A DNA stretch of 64,000 nt from Sapria himalayana (Eukaryota; Streptophyta; Magnoliopsida; Malpighiales; Rafflesiaceae): NCBI GenBank assembly GCA_029783825.1, contig JAREIK010008139.1, forward strand, positions 23,372 to 87,371. The letters run 5' to 3'. Numbering within the stretch: the stretch's first letter is position 1; each line of letters starts with the position of its first letter. Shown one piece after another: positions 24,106 to 38,584 of the stretch. The position numbers and the translations under genes were made by a program. The notes under the pieces are model-generated. The model was not told where the DNA came from and ran no database searches. It saw nothing but the letters and a program-made list of their open reading frames with translations.

Positions 24106-26539
24106 CAAATAGATAGATATAAATAGATAGATAGACATGTAGATAGATAGATAGATAGATTGATTGATTGATCGATAAATTGATAGATATTTAGAAGAAA
24201 TATAGATATATATATATATATAGGCAGATAAATAGATAGATAGATTGATAGATAGACAATTAGATAGATAAATTGATAAATATATAGATAGATAGATCGA
24301 TAGACGAATTGATAGATATTTAACTAGACAGATAAAGAGAAAGAAAGAAATATTGATGGAATGAAAATTTGATAGATAGATAGACAGATTGAGAGATAGA
24401 CAGATAAACAGATAGACAAATAGACATATAAATAGATGGACAGATTGATAGATAGAAATATAGATAGACAGATAGACAAATATATAGATAGACTGTTATA
24501 TAGATTGAAAAATTGATAGATATACGGATAATTATGTAGATAGGTATACAAGTAGACAAGTAGACTGATAGATAGATAAATAGTGAAACAAATTGATATA
24601 TTGATAGATAGATAGATAGAAAGACAAATAGGCAGTTACTCATTTTTACAAATAGACAAATATATAGATAGACATATAGACAGATGGACTAAAAAACATA
24701 TATACATATAGACAAATAGGCAAATAGCCAAATAGACAATAGGCAAATAAAATTATATATAGATAGATCAATACACCAAAAGATAGAAATATAAATAAAC
24801 ATATAAATAGATTGATAAAGAGATATAGAGACAAATAGATAGTCAAAAAGCTAGATATATTGATAGATGGACATATAGATAGTTAGACAGATATACAAAT
24901 TGACAGATAGACAGATAGATAGATTTACATATTGAGAATTACATAGATAGACATATAGATAGATTGATAGATAGATAGATAGATAAATAAACAGATAGAA
25001 AGGTAGCTTGATAGATATATAGATAGATAGAGATATAAATCATTTGATATATAGATAAATTGATAAACAGATAGACAGAAAGACAAATATACAAATAGAT
25101 AAATAGACAGATAGACAAATTGATAAATAGATAGATAGACAGATAGATAGATAGATAGAATGATAGACATATAAATAGAGAGCCAGATAGAGAGACTTAT
25201 AGATAGACATATAGACATATATATAATTAGACAAATAGAAAGATAGATAGATATCCATATAAACAAATAGACAATTAGAAAGATAGACTGATAGATAGAT
25301 AGAAATAAAGAAAGATAGATAATAAAATAGACAAACAAATAGATATATCGATAGAAAGACAAATAGATAGATAGATAGAAAATAATACAGACTAGATTGA
25401 CAGCTTGAAAAATAGACAAAAAGACATAATGACATAGACATATAGGCATATATTCTGATAGACAGATAGAGTGATAAAAAATAGACTAAATGATTGATAA
25501 ATAAATAAATTTTTATACAGACAGATAGACAGACAAATAGATATATAGACAAATAAACAAATAAATCAATAGACAGATAGACAAACAGATAGACAAACAG
25601 ACAGACAAATAGACATAATGATAAGTAGAAAAATAAAAAGATAGATAGATATACATATAAATAGATAGACGATTAGAAAGATAGACTGATAGATATATAG
25701 AAATAAAGAAAGATAGCTAGATAAATAGTAAAATAGATAGATATATCTATAGACAGATAGATAGATATATAGATAAATATACAGATAGATAGATAGATAG
25801 ATAGACTGATAGATAGATAGACAGCTAGACAGATAGACATAAAGACATAAAGACAAAGAGATATATAGACATATATTCTGATAGACACATAGAGTGATAA
25901 AAAATAGACTGAATGATTGATAAAAAAAACTTATAGACAGACAGATAGAAATGAAAGATAGATAAATCGATAGACAAATATATAAATAATAACTAGATAG
26001 ATCGACAGATAGATAGACATATAGAAAATAGACAAATAGAAATATTGATAGATAAAAATATAAACATATAGTCAATTAGAAAGATAGACTGATAGATAGA
26101 TAGATAGAAATAAAGATAGATAAATAGATAGATATGTGGATTGACAGATAGTTAGATAGATAGATAGACAGAAAGATAGATATACATATAGAAAGATAAA
26201 CAAAAAGATAGATAGACATATAGATAGATAGACATATTGATAGAAATATAGATAGACAGATAAATATATAAATAGATAGATAGATTGAAATAAAGACAAA
26301 TAGACAAATAGATAGATAAATATATAGATAGATAGATAGACAGATAGAAAAATAGACAGATAGATAGATACATAGATAGACAACTAGATAGATAGACATA
26401 AAGACATATAGACATATAAACATATATACTCATAGACAGATGGAGTCATAGAAAATTACACTGAATGACTATTAAACAAATAAACTAATAGACAGACAAA
26501 CAGTCAGAAAGAAAGAAAGAAAGATAGATATATAGATAA

Positions 26540-26570
<31 letters not shown>

Positions 26571-26841
26571 TAAAAAATAGATAAATAGAATGATAGATAG
26601 ATAGAAAGATTGACAAATATATTGATAGCTAAATAGATAGAAGGATATACATATAGACAAATAGACAAATATATAAATAGATAAATAGATAAATAGATTA
26701 GTAGATAATAAGATAATAAAATAGATAGATTGATAGATAAAGATATAAACAAATTGATAGATATATAGACAAAAAATAGACAGATAAATAATTAAATTAT
26801 TAGAATGATAGTTATATAGATAGATAGATGGAGAGATAGAT

Positions 26842-26880
<39 letters not shown>

Positions 26881-27177
26881 TAAATAAATAGATAAATAAA
26901 TAAAGAGATAAATTGATAGATAAATATATAGATAGAAAAAAAGATTGATTGATAGAAGATTGATTGATTGATTGATACATTGATTGATAGACATACATGC
27001 ATACAAATAGATAGATAGATAGATAAACAAATATATAGATATTAAAGATAGAAAGATAGCCAGATAGACAAATTGATACATAGATTTATAAATACATAGA
27101 TAGAAATACTAATAGATAGATAGACCAATAGATAGATAGAAAGATTTACTTATAGATAGATAGATAGATATATAGAT

Positions 27178-27210
<33 letters not shown>

Positions 27211-30200
27211 TAAATAGTTAGATAGATAGACACACAGATACACATTAAGATAATTATACATATAGACAAATAAATAAATAAATATATATATAATATAACA
27301 TAAATACTTATAACAAATAGGCATATTGAGAAATAGATTATAGATTGATAGATAGATAGGCAGAAAGATAACTATATAGATATACAGATAGATAGATATA
27401 AAGTTAGATAGATAAAAATATTGATAGACAATTAGAATCATAGAATGATAGAATGGCAGATAGATATATTGATATATAAACAAATAGGCAGATAGATAGA
27501 TAGACTGAAAGGAAGATATATAGATATACATATAGATTGATTGATTGATTGACAAATAGTTAGAAACATAGATTGATAAATAAAAAGATAGAAAAATTGA
27601 CACACTAACAAATAGATAGACAAGATAGACAGACAAATATATAGATACATAGATAGATAAGTTTATAGGTACATAGATAGGTATATAGATAGAAACATAG
27701 ATAGAAATTTAGATGAATAGACAAAAAGATTGATAAATCGACATAAAGATAAATAAACAGATTGACAAATAAATAGATAGACAGATCGACAAATATATAT
27801 ATATATATATAGACAATTAGATAGATAGAAAAATTGATAGACAAATAGATCAATAGATAGACAAGTATATAGATAGATTGTAGATATAAAGACTATTCTA
27901 TAGATAGATAGGAAAATTGATAGATAGAGAGATAGATAGAAAGATTGACAGATTGATAAATTAATAGATAAATAGACAGATAGACAGATAGTTTGAAAAG
28001 AAGTTTGATAGTTATATAAATAGATAGACAGATAGACACATAGATAGATTGATAGTCAAATAAACAAATAGATAGATAGACATATATACATATAGATAGA
28101 TATATAGATTGAATAATTATCAAATATTCTGATAGACTAATAGAATTATAGATAGATAGATTAAAATACTAATAGACAAATAGACATATAGATCAATTTA
28201 CAGATAGATGGTTCGTTAGAAAGATATATAGACACATACATATTTAGATAGATTTACAAATATATAGATAGATAGATATATAGATTTATAGATAGATAGA
28301 TACACACATAGATACCTTGAAAAATAGATAGAAAGATAGACAGCAAGATAGATAGACTGATAGACATATAGATATAGGAATAGATAAACAAATTTTAAGA
28401 TAGATAGATAGAAGGATAGATAGAGAGGCTAATAGACAAAAAGATAGATAGACAGACACATGGAAAGATAGATAGATAGATAGATAGATTGATATAAATA
28501 TATATAAAAAGAAAGATAGATAAATAGATAGATAGCTAGACAGATAGATAGATTGAGAGATTGATAGATAGACATATTAATAGACAGTCAAATAGACAGA
28601 TTAACATATAGAAAGATTGAAAATTAGATAGATAGAAAGATAGATAGATATGTGGATAGAAAGATCAATAGATAAATATTTAGAAAGATACATAGATAAA
28701 CTGATAGATAGATAGATCGATAGATCGATAGATAGATCGATAGATTGATAGACACAAATGTTTATTGAAAAATAGATAGATAGATAGATAGAGACACATA
28801 TAGATAAATAGATTGATTGATTCAATGATTGATTGATTGAAAGATAGATAGATATATAGATAAATAAATAGATAGGCAGATATAAAGAGAGATAGAAGAT
28901 GGATAGATAAATTGATAGATTGAAAGATACAATGTTAGAATGATGGAGATAGATAAATAAACTAATAGATATATAAATAGATAGAAAGAAAGAAAGATAG
29001 ATAGATAGATAGTTAGATAGATAGACAAATAGATATATAGACAGGAAGATAGAAAGATAGATAGAAAAACATATAGACAGACAGATAGATAGATAGATAG
29101 ATAGACACATAAATAGCTATACACAGACTGATTGATAAATAGAAATATAGAAAGATAGACAGATGGACTAATAGTTAGGTATATAGGTTGACAAGTTGAC
29201 TAGTAGATAGATAGATAGCTAGATCGAAAATAGACAAACAAATAGATAGATAGATAGATATATAGATAGACAACTAGATAGATAGATAGTCATATAGATA
29301 GTTAGATAGATAGATATATTAATATACACACAAATAGATAGATAGATAATAAAATTGATAGATAGGTAGATAGAAAAATATATAGATAGACAAATATAGT
29401 GATAAACATATAGACAAATAAACAAATAGATAGATAAGCAAATTGATAATTTACACATAAATAGATATATCGATAGATAGACAGATAAACAGATAGATAG
29501 ATAGACATATAAATATATAGTCAATGGATTGATACACAATTAGATAGATATACAAATAAATAGATATAAAGTTAGATAAATATATAGATAGATTGACAAA
29601 GAGATAGAAAGATACATAGATAAATAGATAGACAAATAGAAAGATAGATATAGAGATTAACATATAGATAGTTAGATAGATCGATAGATAAATAAATAGA
29701 TAGAAAAATAGAATGATATACAGATATAGAGTTTGATATATAGATAGATAAACTGATAGACTAATAGATTAATAGATAGATAAAAAGATTGATAGATCTA
29801 TACATAGTTAGATATATAGATATGTAGATAGATAAATAGATAGATAGTCAGTTAGATAGTTACACAAATAGACACATAGATAGATACACATATATATAGA
29901 TAGATAGACAGATAGCTAGATAGATAGACACATAAGCATATAAATAAAAGATAGATCGACATATAGATAGTTAGATAGATAAATAGACAAATAGATAGTT
30001 AGATAAATAGACAGATTGATAGACAGACAGATAGACAGACAGATAGATAAATAGATAGATAAATAGATGGAAAGAGAGATAGATAGATTGATATATAAAC
30101 AAAAAGATAGAATAATTGATTGATATATAGATAGATAGAAATCTAGATAGATAGAAATCTAGATAGATAGACAAATAATCATATACACATAATGCCTGAT

Positions 30201-30450
30201 AGATAGATAGACTGATAGACCGATAGACTGAATGACTCAAACATTTAAACTGATTGACAAATAGACATATATATATATATATATAGATAAATAAATAGGT
30301 ATATAGATTGATATATATGTATGCAAGTAGATAAATTGATAAATATATAGATATATAAATAGAATGATAGACTGATGGACATATAGATATATAAACATAT
30401 AGATATATAGGCATATAGAAAGATATACAAATAGACAGATAAATAGCTAG
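23933..30450. repeat. GATA/GACA tetranucleotide array, block 1 (6.5 kb)
   Basis: This is continuous degenerate tetranucleotide DNA: GATA dominant, mixed with GACA, AATA and AGAA. The plus strand is nearly free of C outside GACA. Short (TA)n and (TGAT)n inserts occur (for example 24068-24101, 26846-26879, 27180-27208). The minus strand gives many overlapping Tyr/Leu/Ser/Ile frames of up to about 175 codons; these are by-products of a TATC repeat with few stops and I do not call them genes. Both ends are CACTA terminal repeats (B at 23932, D at 30451). Confidence 0.95.
25270..26480. repeat. Higher-order repeats inside the GATA array
   Basis: The word AGAAAGATAGACTGATAGAT occurs at 25277 and 25675 and in closely related form at 26078, spacings of about 400. 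A second landmark (TATATTCTGATAGACA) occurs at 25449 and 25872, with a diverged third copy near 26424. Segments of about 400-550 bp with the same variant order have therefore been duplicated in tandem. Confidence 0.7.
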
Positions 30451-30465
30451 TAATACAAGAAAATG
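30451..30465 (+). repeat. Terminal inverted repeat of element D (5')
   Basis: TAATACAAGAAAATG matches CACTACAAGAAAATG except at bases 1 and 3. GATA-type sequence ends immediately before it. Confidence 0.75.
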
Positions 30466-30850
30466 TCTGTTTAGCTTTTGAAATTTAGCTATGATAAAAT
30501 TCTTAGTTAAATAGCAAGGCTTTAGCTATGGAATAGAAAGAAATTTTAGATTTTATATTGAATTACAAATTTGTGACGTATTTAGGAATGAAATTTTCGA
30601 TTTAAAATTGACCATAGCTAAAATTGTAGTAGATTTTTGCACCAAGAAAATTGCAAATTTTGCAATGGATTACCGAAGTATTCTCCTTATCTAAATCCAT
30701 TGCTAAATAATTATTTAAATTTTTGTTATGATTTTATATTTATTCCCAAACAATTATTCCTTAAATGTTAATTTTTTCAAAATATATGCATTTAGCTAGA
30801 GATTTTTCCCTAGCTATTTGGGCTAGGGATAATTTTAGTTGCTATTGTTT
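30466..30850. repeat. Subterminal repeats of element D (5')
   Basis: Degenerate TTAGCTA(G/T)GGA, GCTATGGAAT and CCATTGCTAAAT motifs occur here in fewer and less regular copies than in A, B, C or E. Confidence 0.7.
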
Positions 30851-32105
30851 AATGATTTAACTTTTTTTTTAACATATTATTTGTTTTAATATTTTATTTA
30901 ATTTTGTATATTAAATGTATATGATGGTCTATAGATGTGCGATCCATGAAAGTTACATTCTCTTCATATAATTTTAAAAATAGGATATTATAAATAAATA
31001 CTTTTAAATATATATAAATACAAAAAAAATTTATATTAATAAGAATTAAAATAACAATTTTATGATTATCAAATTTTTATAAAATTATCCAAAAAAATTT
31101 TCTAAAATTCTTAATTAAGAAATTTAAAAATTTGTATTTAAATTACATTAAATAATTATTTCTATAATTATAATAATTATTAAAGAAATTTTAAAAAATA
31201 CATGAACATACTTTAAAATTTCTACTAATAAAAAACTAAAACAATTCTTTGTATGATTAAATTATGTTTCTAGTTGGAAGGCCAAACATCTATTTTTGGA
31301 AATTATTTATATATTTATTATTTAATCAATTTAATAATTACAAATTGTAAGGTGTTTGTTTTTTATGTGTGCCTTGCTACACACACATTAAATTATTGAA
31401 AATAATTTATTAAGTAAAATAAAGGTGAGTCTGTATGTTTTATATATATTTATTGTTTTTTAAATGATTTGCTAATTAAAAATTAAAACATTTACGAAAT
31501 TTTAATACTTAAAAAACCATATCTTGTTGTCCAGAGAAAACTCTAAGTCTCTAACTAGTGCCATCTACCTCTCTTTCTCAACACGGATAAATCAAAACAA
31601 AACCTAATAGTGGAGTAAAAGTATTTACTTTAGCCTTGAGTTTCTTATCGATTTGAGGTGTGCCTTCTACCCTTTTTCTTCATCGCTTATCATAATGCAA
31701 TAGTGTTTGTTTTGATTCTAATATTTTTTTTTTCCATTTTCATATTTTTCCTAGCTTATGTATATTCTCCAATAAACCTGGCTTACTAGTTCTCAACACG
31801 GATGTGTTCATCTTTTTTCCATCTATTTTGCCACACAGACAGGCTTGTGGCAGTGTGTATTTTTCCATGGATGTTTTAGTCACAAAGTGATGGTTAGTGT
31901 ATGTGGTGAGCAGTGTGTATATAACAACATATTTAATAATTACATAATAAATTTTGTAAATAAGATGATCCTAAGATTAATAACACAATAATATATATAT
32001 ATATATATATATGTATATGTGTGTGTGTGTGTGTATGTATTTTACTATATGTATAACTATAAAATAATATACATAACTATATATAAATAAAACAACATAT
32101 ATTTA

Positions 32106-32136
<31 letters not shown>

Positions 32137-33165
32137 TATAAAACTATATATAAATGTATTTAACAATATGTATATCAAAATATAACTATATATAAATGTA
32201 TATATCAACATTAATACCTATACATAATGATATGTCTAAATATATATAATTACATGAAAAATTATATTTTATTACATCTACAACAAGTATAACTACATTT
32301 ATAACTATATGTAAAACTATGTGTGCAATTACACATGTAACTAAAATTATAATTAAAACTTATAACAACATATATATAACTATATGTTTAACTATATATG
32401 TATAACTATTTATAAATATGTGTATAACTATATAAAGCTCTTTATAACTATATTTAATTATATTTGTTACTATGTGAACTATTTTTATAACTATATTTAA
32501 CTATATATACCTATTTTTTAACTATATAATAATTTATAACTATATGTATAATTTTATATAACTATATTTCTAACAAAATATACTATATATATAATAATAT
32601 ATAACTATATATAATTGTAATTTACTATATGTATAACTATAAAAACAATATATATAACTATATCTTTAACTACATACATATTTATAACTATATGTATAAT
32701 TAAATATAATTATATATAAATCTATTTATACTTAAATATACTATAGTTATACGAACATATAACTATAAATAATTGTCTTTTACTATATGTATAACTATAA
32801 AATCTTTATACATAACTATATTTAAATATATAATTAATAATATATATTTAATATACATTTTTATATATTAGTATATAAAAATTTATTTAACTATATCTAT
32901 ACCTATGCATAACTATATGTATAAATAAATAAAATTATATAAAAAATATATATTCCTACATGTTTAAATATAAGTATAACTAGATGTGTAACTATATGGT
33001 ATAATCACATGTAACTATATTTATAATTATATGTATAACAACATACAATATTATGTTTAACTATATGTGTATAACTATTTATAAATATTTGTATTACTAT
33101 ATAAAACTCTATATAATTAAATATAACTATTTTAGGCATAATTTGTTATCCTGATAATTTTTTAG
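30851..33165 (+). other. Arm D, non-coding, with TATAACTATA array
   Basis: 31340-31720 matches the reverse complement of A 15770-16260 and B 22150-22560. From about 31980 to 33150 the DNA is a degenerate array of TATAACTATA/ATATGTATAACTA words, the complement of the arrays in A and B. That matches D's opposite orientation. Confidence 0.8.
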
Positions 33166-34799
33166 TAGCTCGTGGAGATTGAACATACAACCTCCAAGGA
33201 GGCGCACATCTATCTCAAGAATCAATGTATCGAGCTATTAGTTTTTGATGTGTAAATACACACACACACACACACACATCCACCCACATTTAATTGATGT
33301 TTATATATATATATATATATGTTTTGTGTGTGTTTATATTATATATTTTATTGAACACATGTGGAATAATGTTAAAAAATATCGATTAATATACAAGCTC
33401 ATTTAAATTAATTGAAAAAAAAATGGAGACATGAATATTAACAAACATATCAAGCATCATTGAACTTCATTACATTTTTATTTAAACCATTTATTCTTAT
33501 TAAAAAATTTGTTACATTTTAAAATAATTTGTAATAAATATAATTAAATATAAATGATCAATATATATATAATACATTTGTATATCTTTAAAATGCATCA
33601 AAAGACTTAGATTTTGCTATTTTAATTGAATTTTGAGTATTATCAAACATTATTACTCATAAATGAGAGTTGTTAAAGTAATTTTATATGCTTAATTAAA
33701 TATTATTGAAAAGTATTGGAATACAACAACAATATTATTTTATCATTTTTATTTTATTGTCTTCAATTAAAATTAAATAATATTGAACATATTTAATATA
33801 ATTTTTTACAAGACCATTGCAACTGCTATGGGTGTGTTTTGATTCTACTATTTTTTATTTCAAAATTCTTCTTCAACCCTAAATATCGTCATATATTGAA
33901 TTTTCCATTGAAATTATATAGTAGATATTTGTGTTTGTATAATATCATGTAAAGTGAAGTTATTACCATAATTATATAAATGGTCGAAGATCCTCCTCAT
34001 GAACACAATATTAATCTATATGTTCATGGTAAATCATTACAAGTACCAAAATCATTAATCACCAGTATATAAGTGATGGATATATCTAAAATTTTTGCTA
34101 AATTAATATGTTCTCATCCTTCATGTTGATTAGGTATTAATTTGAGGTGTATGTAAGTTTTATTAACAAACTATCTTTTGATTGCAGTTTTCCACCAATA
34201 ATATTAATGTTAATGTATGTAATTCTTTGTATCTCTAATTAGTCTATATTTGTAAGGCTAGGAATCTGTAATTGTGGCTTGCTTCACATCTATGTATTCT
34301 AGTTGGATACTTTGTATGATATGTTTTCTAGTCCAAATATATTTTTGTTCATGTATTAATTCTTCATTAATCCATTTTCAAAGAGTTCTTGGAATTGGAT
34401 CTTCATTCCATTTATTTTTTCTTTCTTTTTTATTTTAATATTCAAAGATTGAGTTGATTCATAGTAAAATTTGTGCTATTTGATCTTTATTAAGATGTGA
34501 GAAACTTACTCCTTCAGACTTTTAATTCCTTTCTTTTTTGCTTTCCTTTCTTGTCCATTCATATAGTTTGCTCATTTCATCTCATAATAGCATGATATCT
34601 ATTAATATTTAACGTGATAAAAAATGCTCTATTTCTTCATGTAGATTCTACAAATGCATTGCCTCGATATTCATGATATTTTATATTTGCATATTCATCA
34701 AAAAGTGATTTTATCTAATTATTAGTATATTTTGTTGTCACTGAATGTTTAATTCAGAATAATAATTGAGCATTTTTCTTTATAAATATAATAGAGCAA
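33166..34799. other. Unassigned segment of element D upstream of the transposase
   Basis: A short non-AT patch (33160-33240, containing GCTCGTGGAGATTGAACATA) is followed by (CA)n at 33250-33275, then AT-rich DNA. 34290-34560 has a somewhat gene-like composition, and 34600-34700 matches the transposase leader of element A. No confident gene was found. A minus-strand frame around 34250-34420 reads partly without stops but matches nothing I know. Confidence 0.5.
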
Positions 34800-37700
34800 A
34801 TGAGTTCAGATCATCAGTGCATGTACAAAAGGTTTATGAAAGGAATTTTGAATCAAGATTTTTTGAGTGGGCTAGAAACTTTCATTAACTTTGCAGGTAG
34901 TCAATCGAGATGGATGGATGGAAAAAAAATTAAGTGTCCATGTAATAACTACAAGTGTTAGAATATGCCTTTTCATGATGCAAACACTATAAGATACTAT
35001 GTGGCTAAATATGGCTTTGTACCAAATTATTTTGTTTGGATTTATTATGGAGAAAGTAAAATGGCTCTGAACATTGACTAAAATGAGGGTACTAAATCAT
35101 ATGTATGTGGTGAAAAAGCATCAAACACATACCATAGGATGGCATGGAAGCTGCTGGTGCTGAATTGAATATGGATTACATGGATGAACCACCTAATCAT
35201 GAAGCTCAGAAATTTTATGATATCCTTAAGGCTACAGATAATGAGTTGTGGCCTAGTTGTAAAATACATTCACAATTGTTATTTGGGGCTCAACTCATGA
35301 GCATGAAGTCAGAAAATCATATGTCTGAGAAATTATTTGACTAGGTGACAGAACTGATGAAAGAGATTCTTACGGATAATAATTTAGTCACTAACAATTT
35401 TTACAATACTAAAAAGTTACTATGAGGTATGGGTCTACCAGTAGAAAAAATTGATTATTATTGTAATGGATCTATGTTATATTATGGTAGTGAGAGTGAT
35501 TTAATTAGCTGTAATTTTTGTGATAATCATCAGTTTAAGAAGGTACCCTATGTTGCATATATACGACAAAAGATAAAGTTGCATTTAATAAGATGTAATA
35601 CTTCTCTTTAATTCCTCGATTGTAGAGAATATATGCATCAAATGTTACAACACATGATATGAGGTGGCATTCTCAGCATGAGGTTGAATAACTGGTAATG
35701 CGTGATCCATCAGATTCACTTGCTTGGAACTATTTTAATCATATACATCAAGATTTTGCAGCTGAAAGTTGAAATGTGAGATTGAGTCTTTGCACTGATG
35801 GATTTCAACCATTTGGACAATCTGAACAATAGTATTCAATATGGCTAGTGATAGTGACACCTTATAATTTGCCTCCATCATTGTGTATGAAGGAGCAATA
35901 TATGTTTTTGTAAATATTGGTTCCAGGACCAAATAATGTGAAAGACATGCTAGATGTACTTACAACCGATTATAGTAGAGTTAAATCATTATGTGAGTGG
36001 CCATTATGTGGACGGTAAGTGATTTTCCTACATATTCAATATTGTCTGGTTGGAGTACTGCAAGATGATTAGCATGCCCGTATTGCATGGATAAGTCTAA
36101 TGCATTTCCCCTCAAATTTAGTCGTAAACAATCATGGTTTGATAACCATCATAAGTTTCTACATACGTATCATCCATTCCATAGAAATAGAACTACATTT
36201 CAAAAAAATAAAATAGTGATGATAGTTGCACTAGTTGTTCATTCAAAAGATGATATTATGAAAGAGATTTAGAGTTTGGGTCTGAATAAAATAATTGAAA
36301 AGGATGCTACTGAAACTAATGGTCCAATATAAAAAATATTTTGGCTAGAGGAAACTTAGTATTTTTTGGGACGTGCCCTATTTGAAGGCCAATTTAATTC
36401 ATCAAAACATGAATGTAATGCATATTGAAAAAGATGTGTTTGACAATGTTTTCAACATTGTCTTTAATGTAGACGGAAAAACAAAGTACACTTTAAAATC
36501 AAGACAAGAGTTGAATGATTACTGTTAGTGTCTTGAATTGAAACTAAATAAAGCAATAGAAAATATTCTAAAGCTTGTTACACACATGATAAGAAGGCAA
36601 GATAGACATTGTATGAATGAGTTAAAGATTTGAAATTCTTTGATGGATATGTATCAAATATGGGTAGATGTGTGGATATGAAAAATCTTAAGTTATTTGG
36701 AATAAAAAGTTATGACTATTATGTATTTATGCATAGAATAATACCAATTGTATTTCATGAATTTCTTCTCCTAAGTGTTTGGAAGGTCCTTATTGAACTT
36801 AGTTTGTTCTTCAAATAACTAATTATAACCACAATCAAAAAAGGTGACATGGTGAGAATCGAGGATAACTTACCTCTTATTATTTGTTAGCTTGAATGGA
36901 TATTCTCGCCGAGCATTTTTAAATAAATGGAGCATTTTCTGGTTCAATTGACATATGTAGCAAGGATAGGTAGGCTAGTGCAATATAGGTGGATTTATCC
37001 TTTTGAAAGATAAATAAATATAAGTAGTGGTGGTTTATTATTTCAAGAATAAATTAATATTATAATTTGATATAATTGAAACCTAATATTATAGTTATTG
37101 GTATCTTCATAAGTTGAAATTGAATGTTAGCACAATGCAAGAGTTGAAGGTTCAATTTGCAATGCATATTTAGTAGAAGAATCATCATCTTTTTGTTCTT
37201 ATTATTTTGAGGATAATGTCAATACAAAAAATAGAAATGTGCCTCAGATTGATGAAGGCCATTTGCTCATAGAAGATGATTATATGGATAAGCTATCAAT
37301 TTTCAAGCACCATGGAAGAGCATTTGGAAGAGAAAAAAAAGATGTATGATAGATGAAGAGTACAAAGCAACCCAGAGCAATGCTTTACTTAATTGCAAAG
37401 AGGTACCACCATATATTGAGTATGTATACCCAAAATTGTTGTAGGTTTAATCATTGTTTAATTTTGTCCTTAAAAGGAATAATAAAAAATTGATATACTT
37501 TATTCTCCCTCTATTTATATTTTTGTAGTGTTTATGTTGAGTAGTTAAAACAGACATCCAACCATTTCTAGCCATGAGGTCAATTATATGTTAGAAACAG
37601 AATTTGTGAATTGGTTCAAAAACTATGTGAGAATTATTAAGTTTTAATTTTTTGAATTATTTGATTTATTATTATCTTTTAGTTATTAACATCATTTATT

Positions 37701-38441
37701 TAATTTATGCGACAGGAAAATGATTTTTCAAATGGAGATTCCAATATATTCATTCAGAATCTAAGTAAAGGTCTGAATGTGACGACTTATACTAGGTATT
37801 TTGTCAATGGATATAAATTTCAAACAATTAGGCAGGGTTCTTCTAATACAACAATGAACTGTGGTGTATGCATTAAAGGCACAAGTTATAGTATAGATGA
37901 GATTGATTATTATGGTCAACTCATAGAAGTTATTGTGTTGGAGTATCCTGAACTAAAAAATAATAGGATTGTATTATTAAAATGTAATTGGTTTGATTCG
38001 ACATGAAATGTGGGTATAAAGATTCATTTGGATTATAAGCTAGTGGTTGTTAACCATATACATAGATATTATCAATATGAGCCATTTATTATGGTAGTTT
38101 AAGTCACTCAAGTATATTATTGTACATATATGAGTTTATCTCATGATAAGAGTAAATGGTGGGTGATTTTCAAAATTAATGCTTGATCAAATTTTAAAGA
38201 ACCAACACCTCAACAAAGAAGTGCTAACCTAGCTATTCCACCGGCATTTCAAAAATATGACATAAATAATGTTGAGCCTGTGCATGTAGATGAAGATCCA
38301 AAAAACTTATATGACTCAAATGGTAGCCTAGTAGAAATTTAAGATGATCATTTTCTATCTGAAGATGAGTTGTAACTTTCTTCAGAATTAGACAAAATTT
38401 CAGAAGATCCATTGGAGGATAATCGTGATGCCGATAATTAA
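34800..38441 (+). pseudogene. TNP2-like CACTA transposase of element D, degenerate
   Basis: The start ATG at 34800 (MSSDHQCMYKRFMKG) begins a transposase-associated domain with the Cys pattern KCPCNNYKC near 34945-34975. After a frame change at about 35140 come NEAQ/DNELWPSCK-like and LMSMKSENHMSEKLFD blocks (35144-35344) and a metal-binding CNFCDNHQFKKVPY block (35515-35560). The TNP2 core DGFQPFGQS follows near 35800-35825, then VPGPNNVKDMLDVL near 35925, DNHHKFLHTYHPFHRN near 36135-36185, a DUF4218-like region (LKFFDGYVSNMGRCVDMKN, 36628-37010) and a DUF4216-like region (37707-38160, with IDEIDYYGQLIEVI). The gene ends in an acidic tail with TAA at 38439-38441. Compared with element A, roughly 90 bp around 35980-36010 (the DTEDISKKKNF segment) are missing. 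Multiple stops confirm a pseudogene. Confidence 0.85.
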
Positions 38442-38584
38442 ACTGTTATTATTGTATTATAATATTATATTATCAAAGACTTTCTATATTTTGTTGAAAT
38501 CCATTGGTCTGTATTATTCTAAAATGCATGGGTGTTCATCATATATCTATTAATTGTTATATGTTTTTATTTTTTGTACAATAG

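Noticed and set aside
24320..30430. Dozens of long minus-strand frames of Tyr/Leu/Ser/Ile composition
   Set aside because: They are translations of a TATC tetranucleotide repeat, in which stops are rare. Several frames are open at once and there is no codon bias, start context or homology.
34250..34420. Partly open minus-strand frame in D as a possible LINE or organelle gene fragment
   Set aside because: No recognisable motif, several stops, and the composition is not clearly coding.
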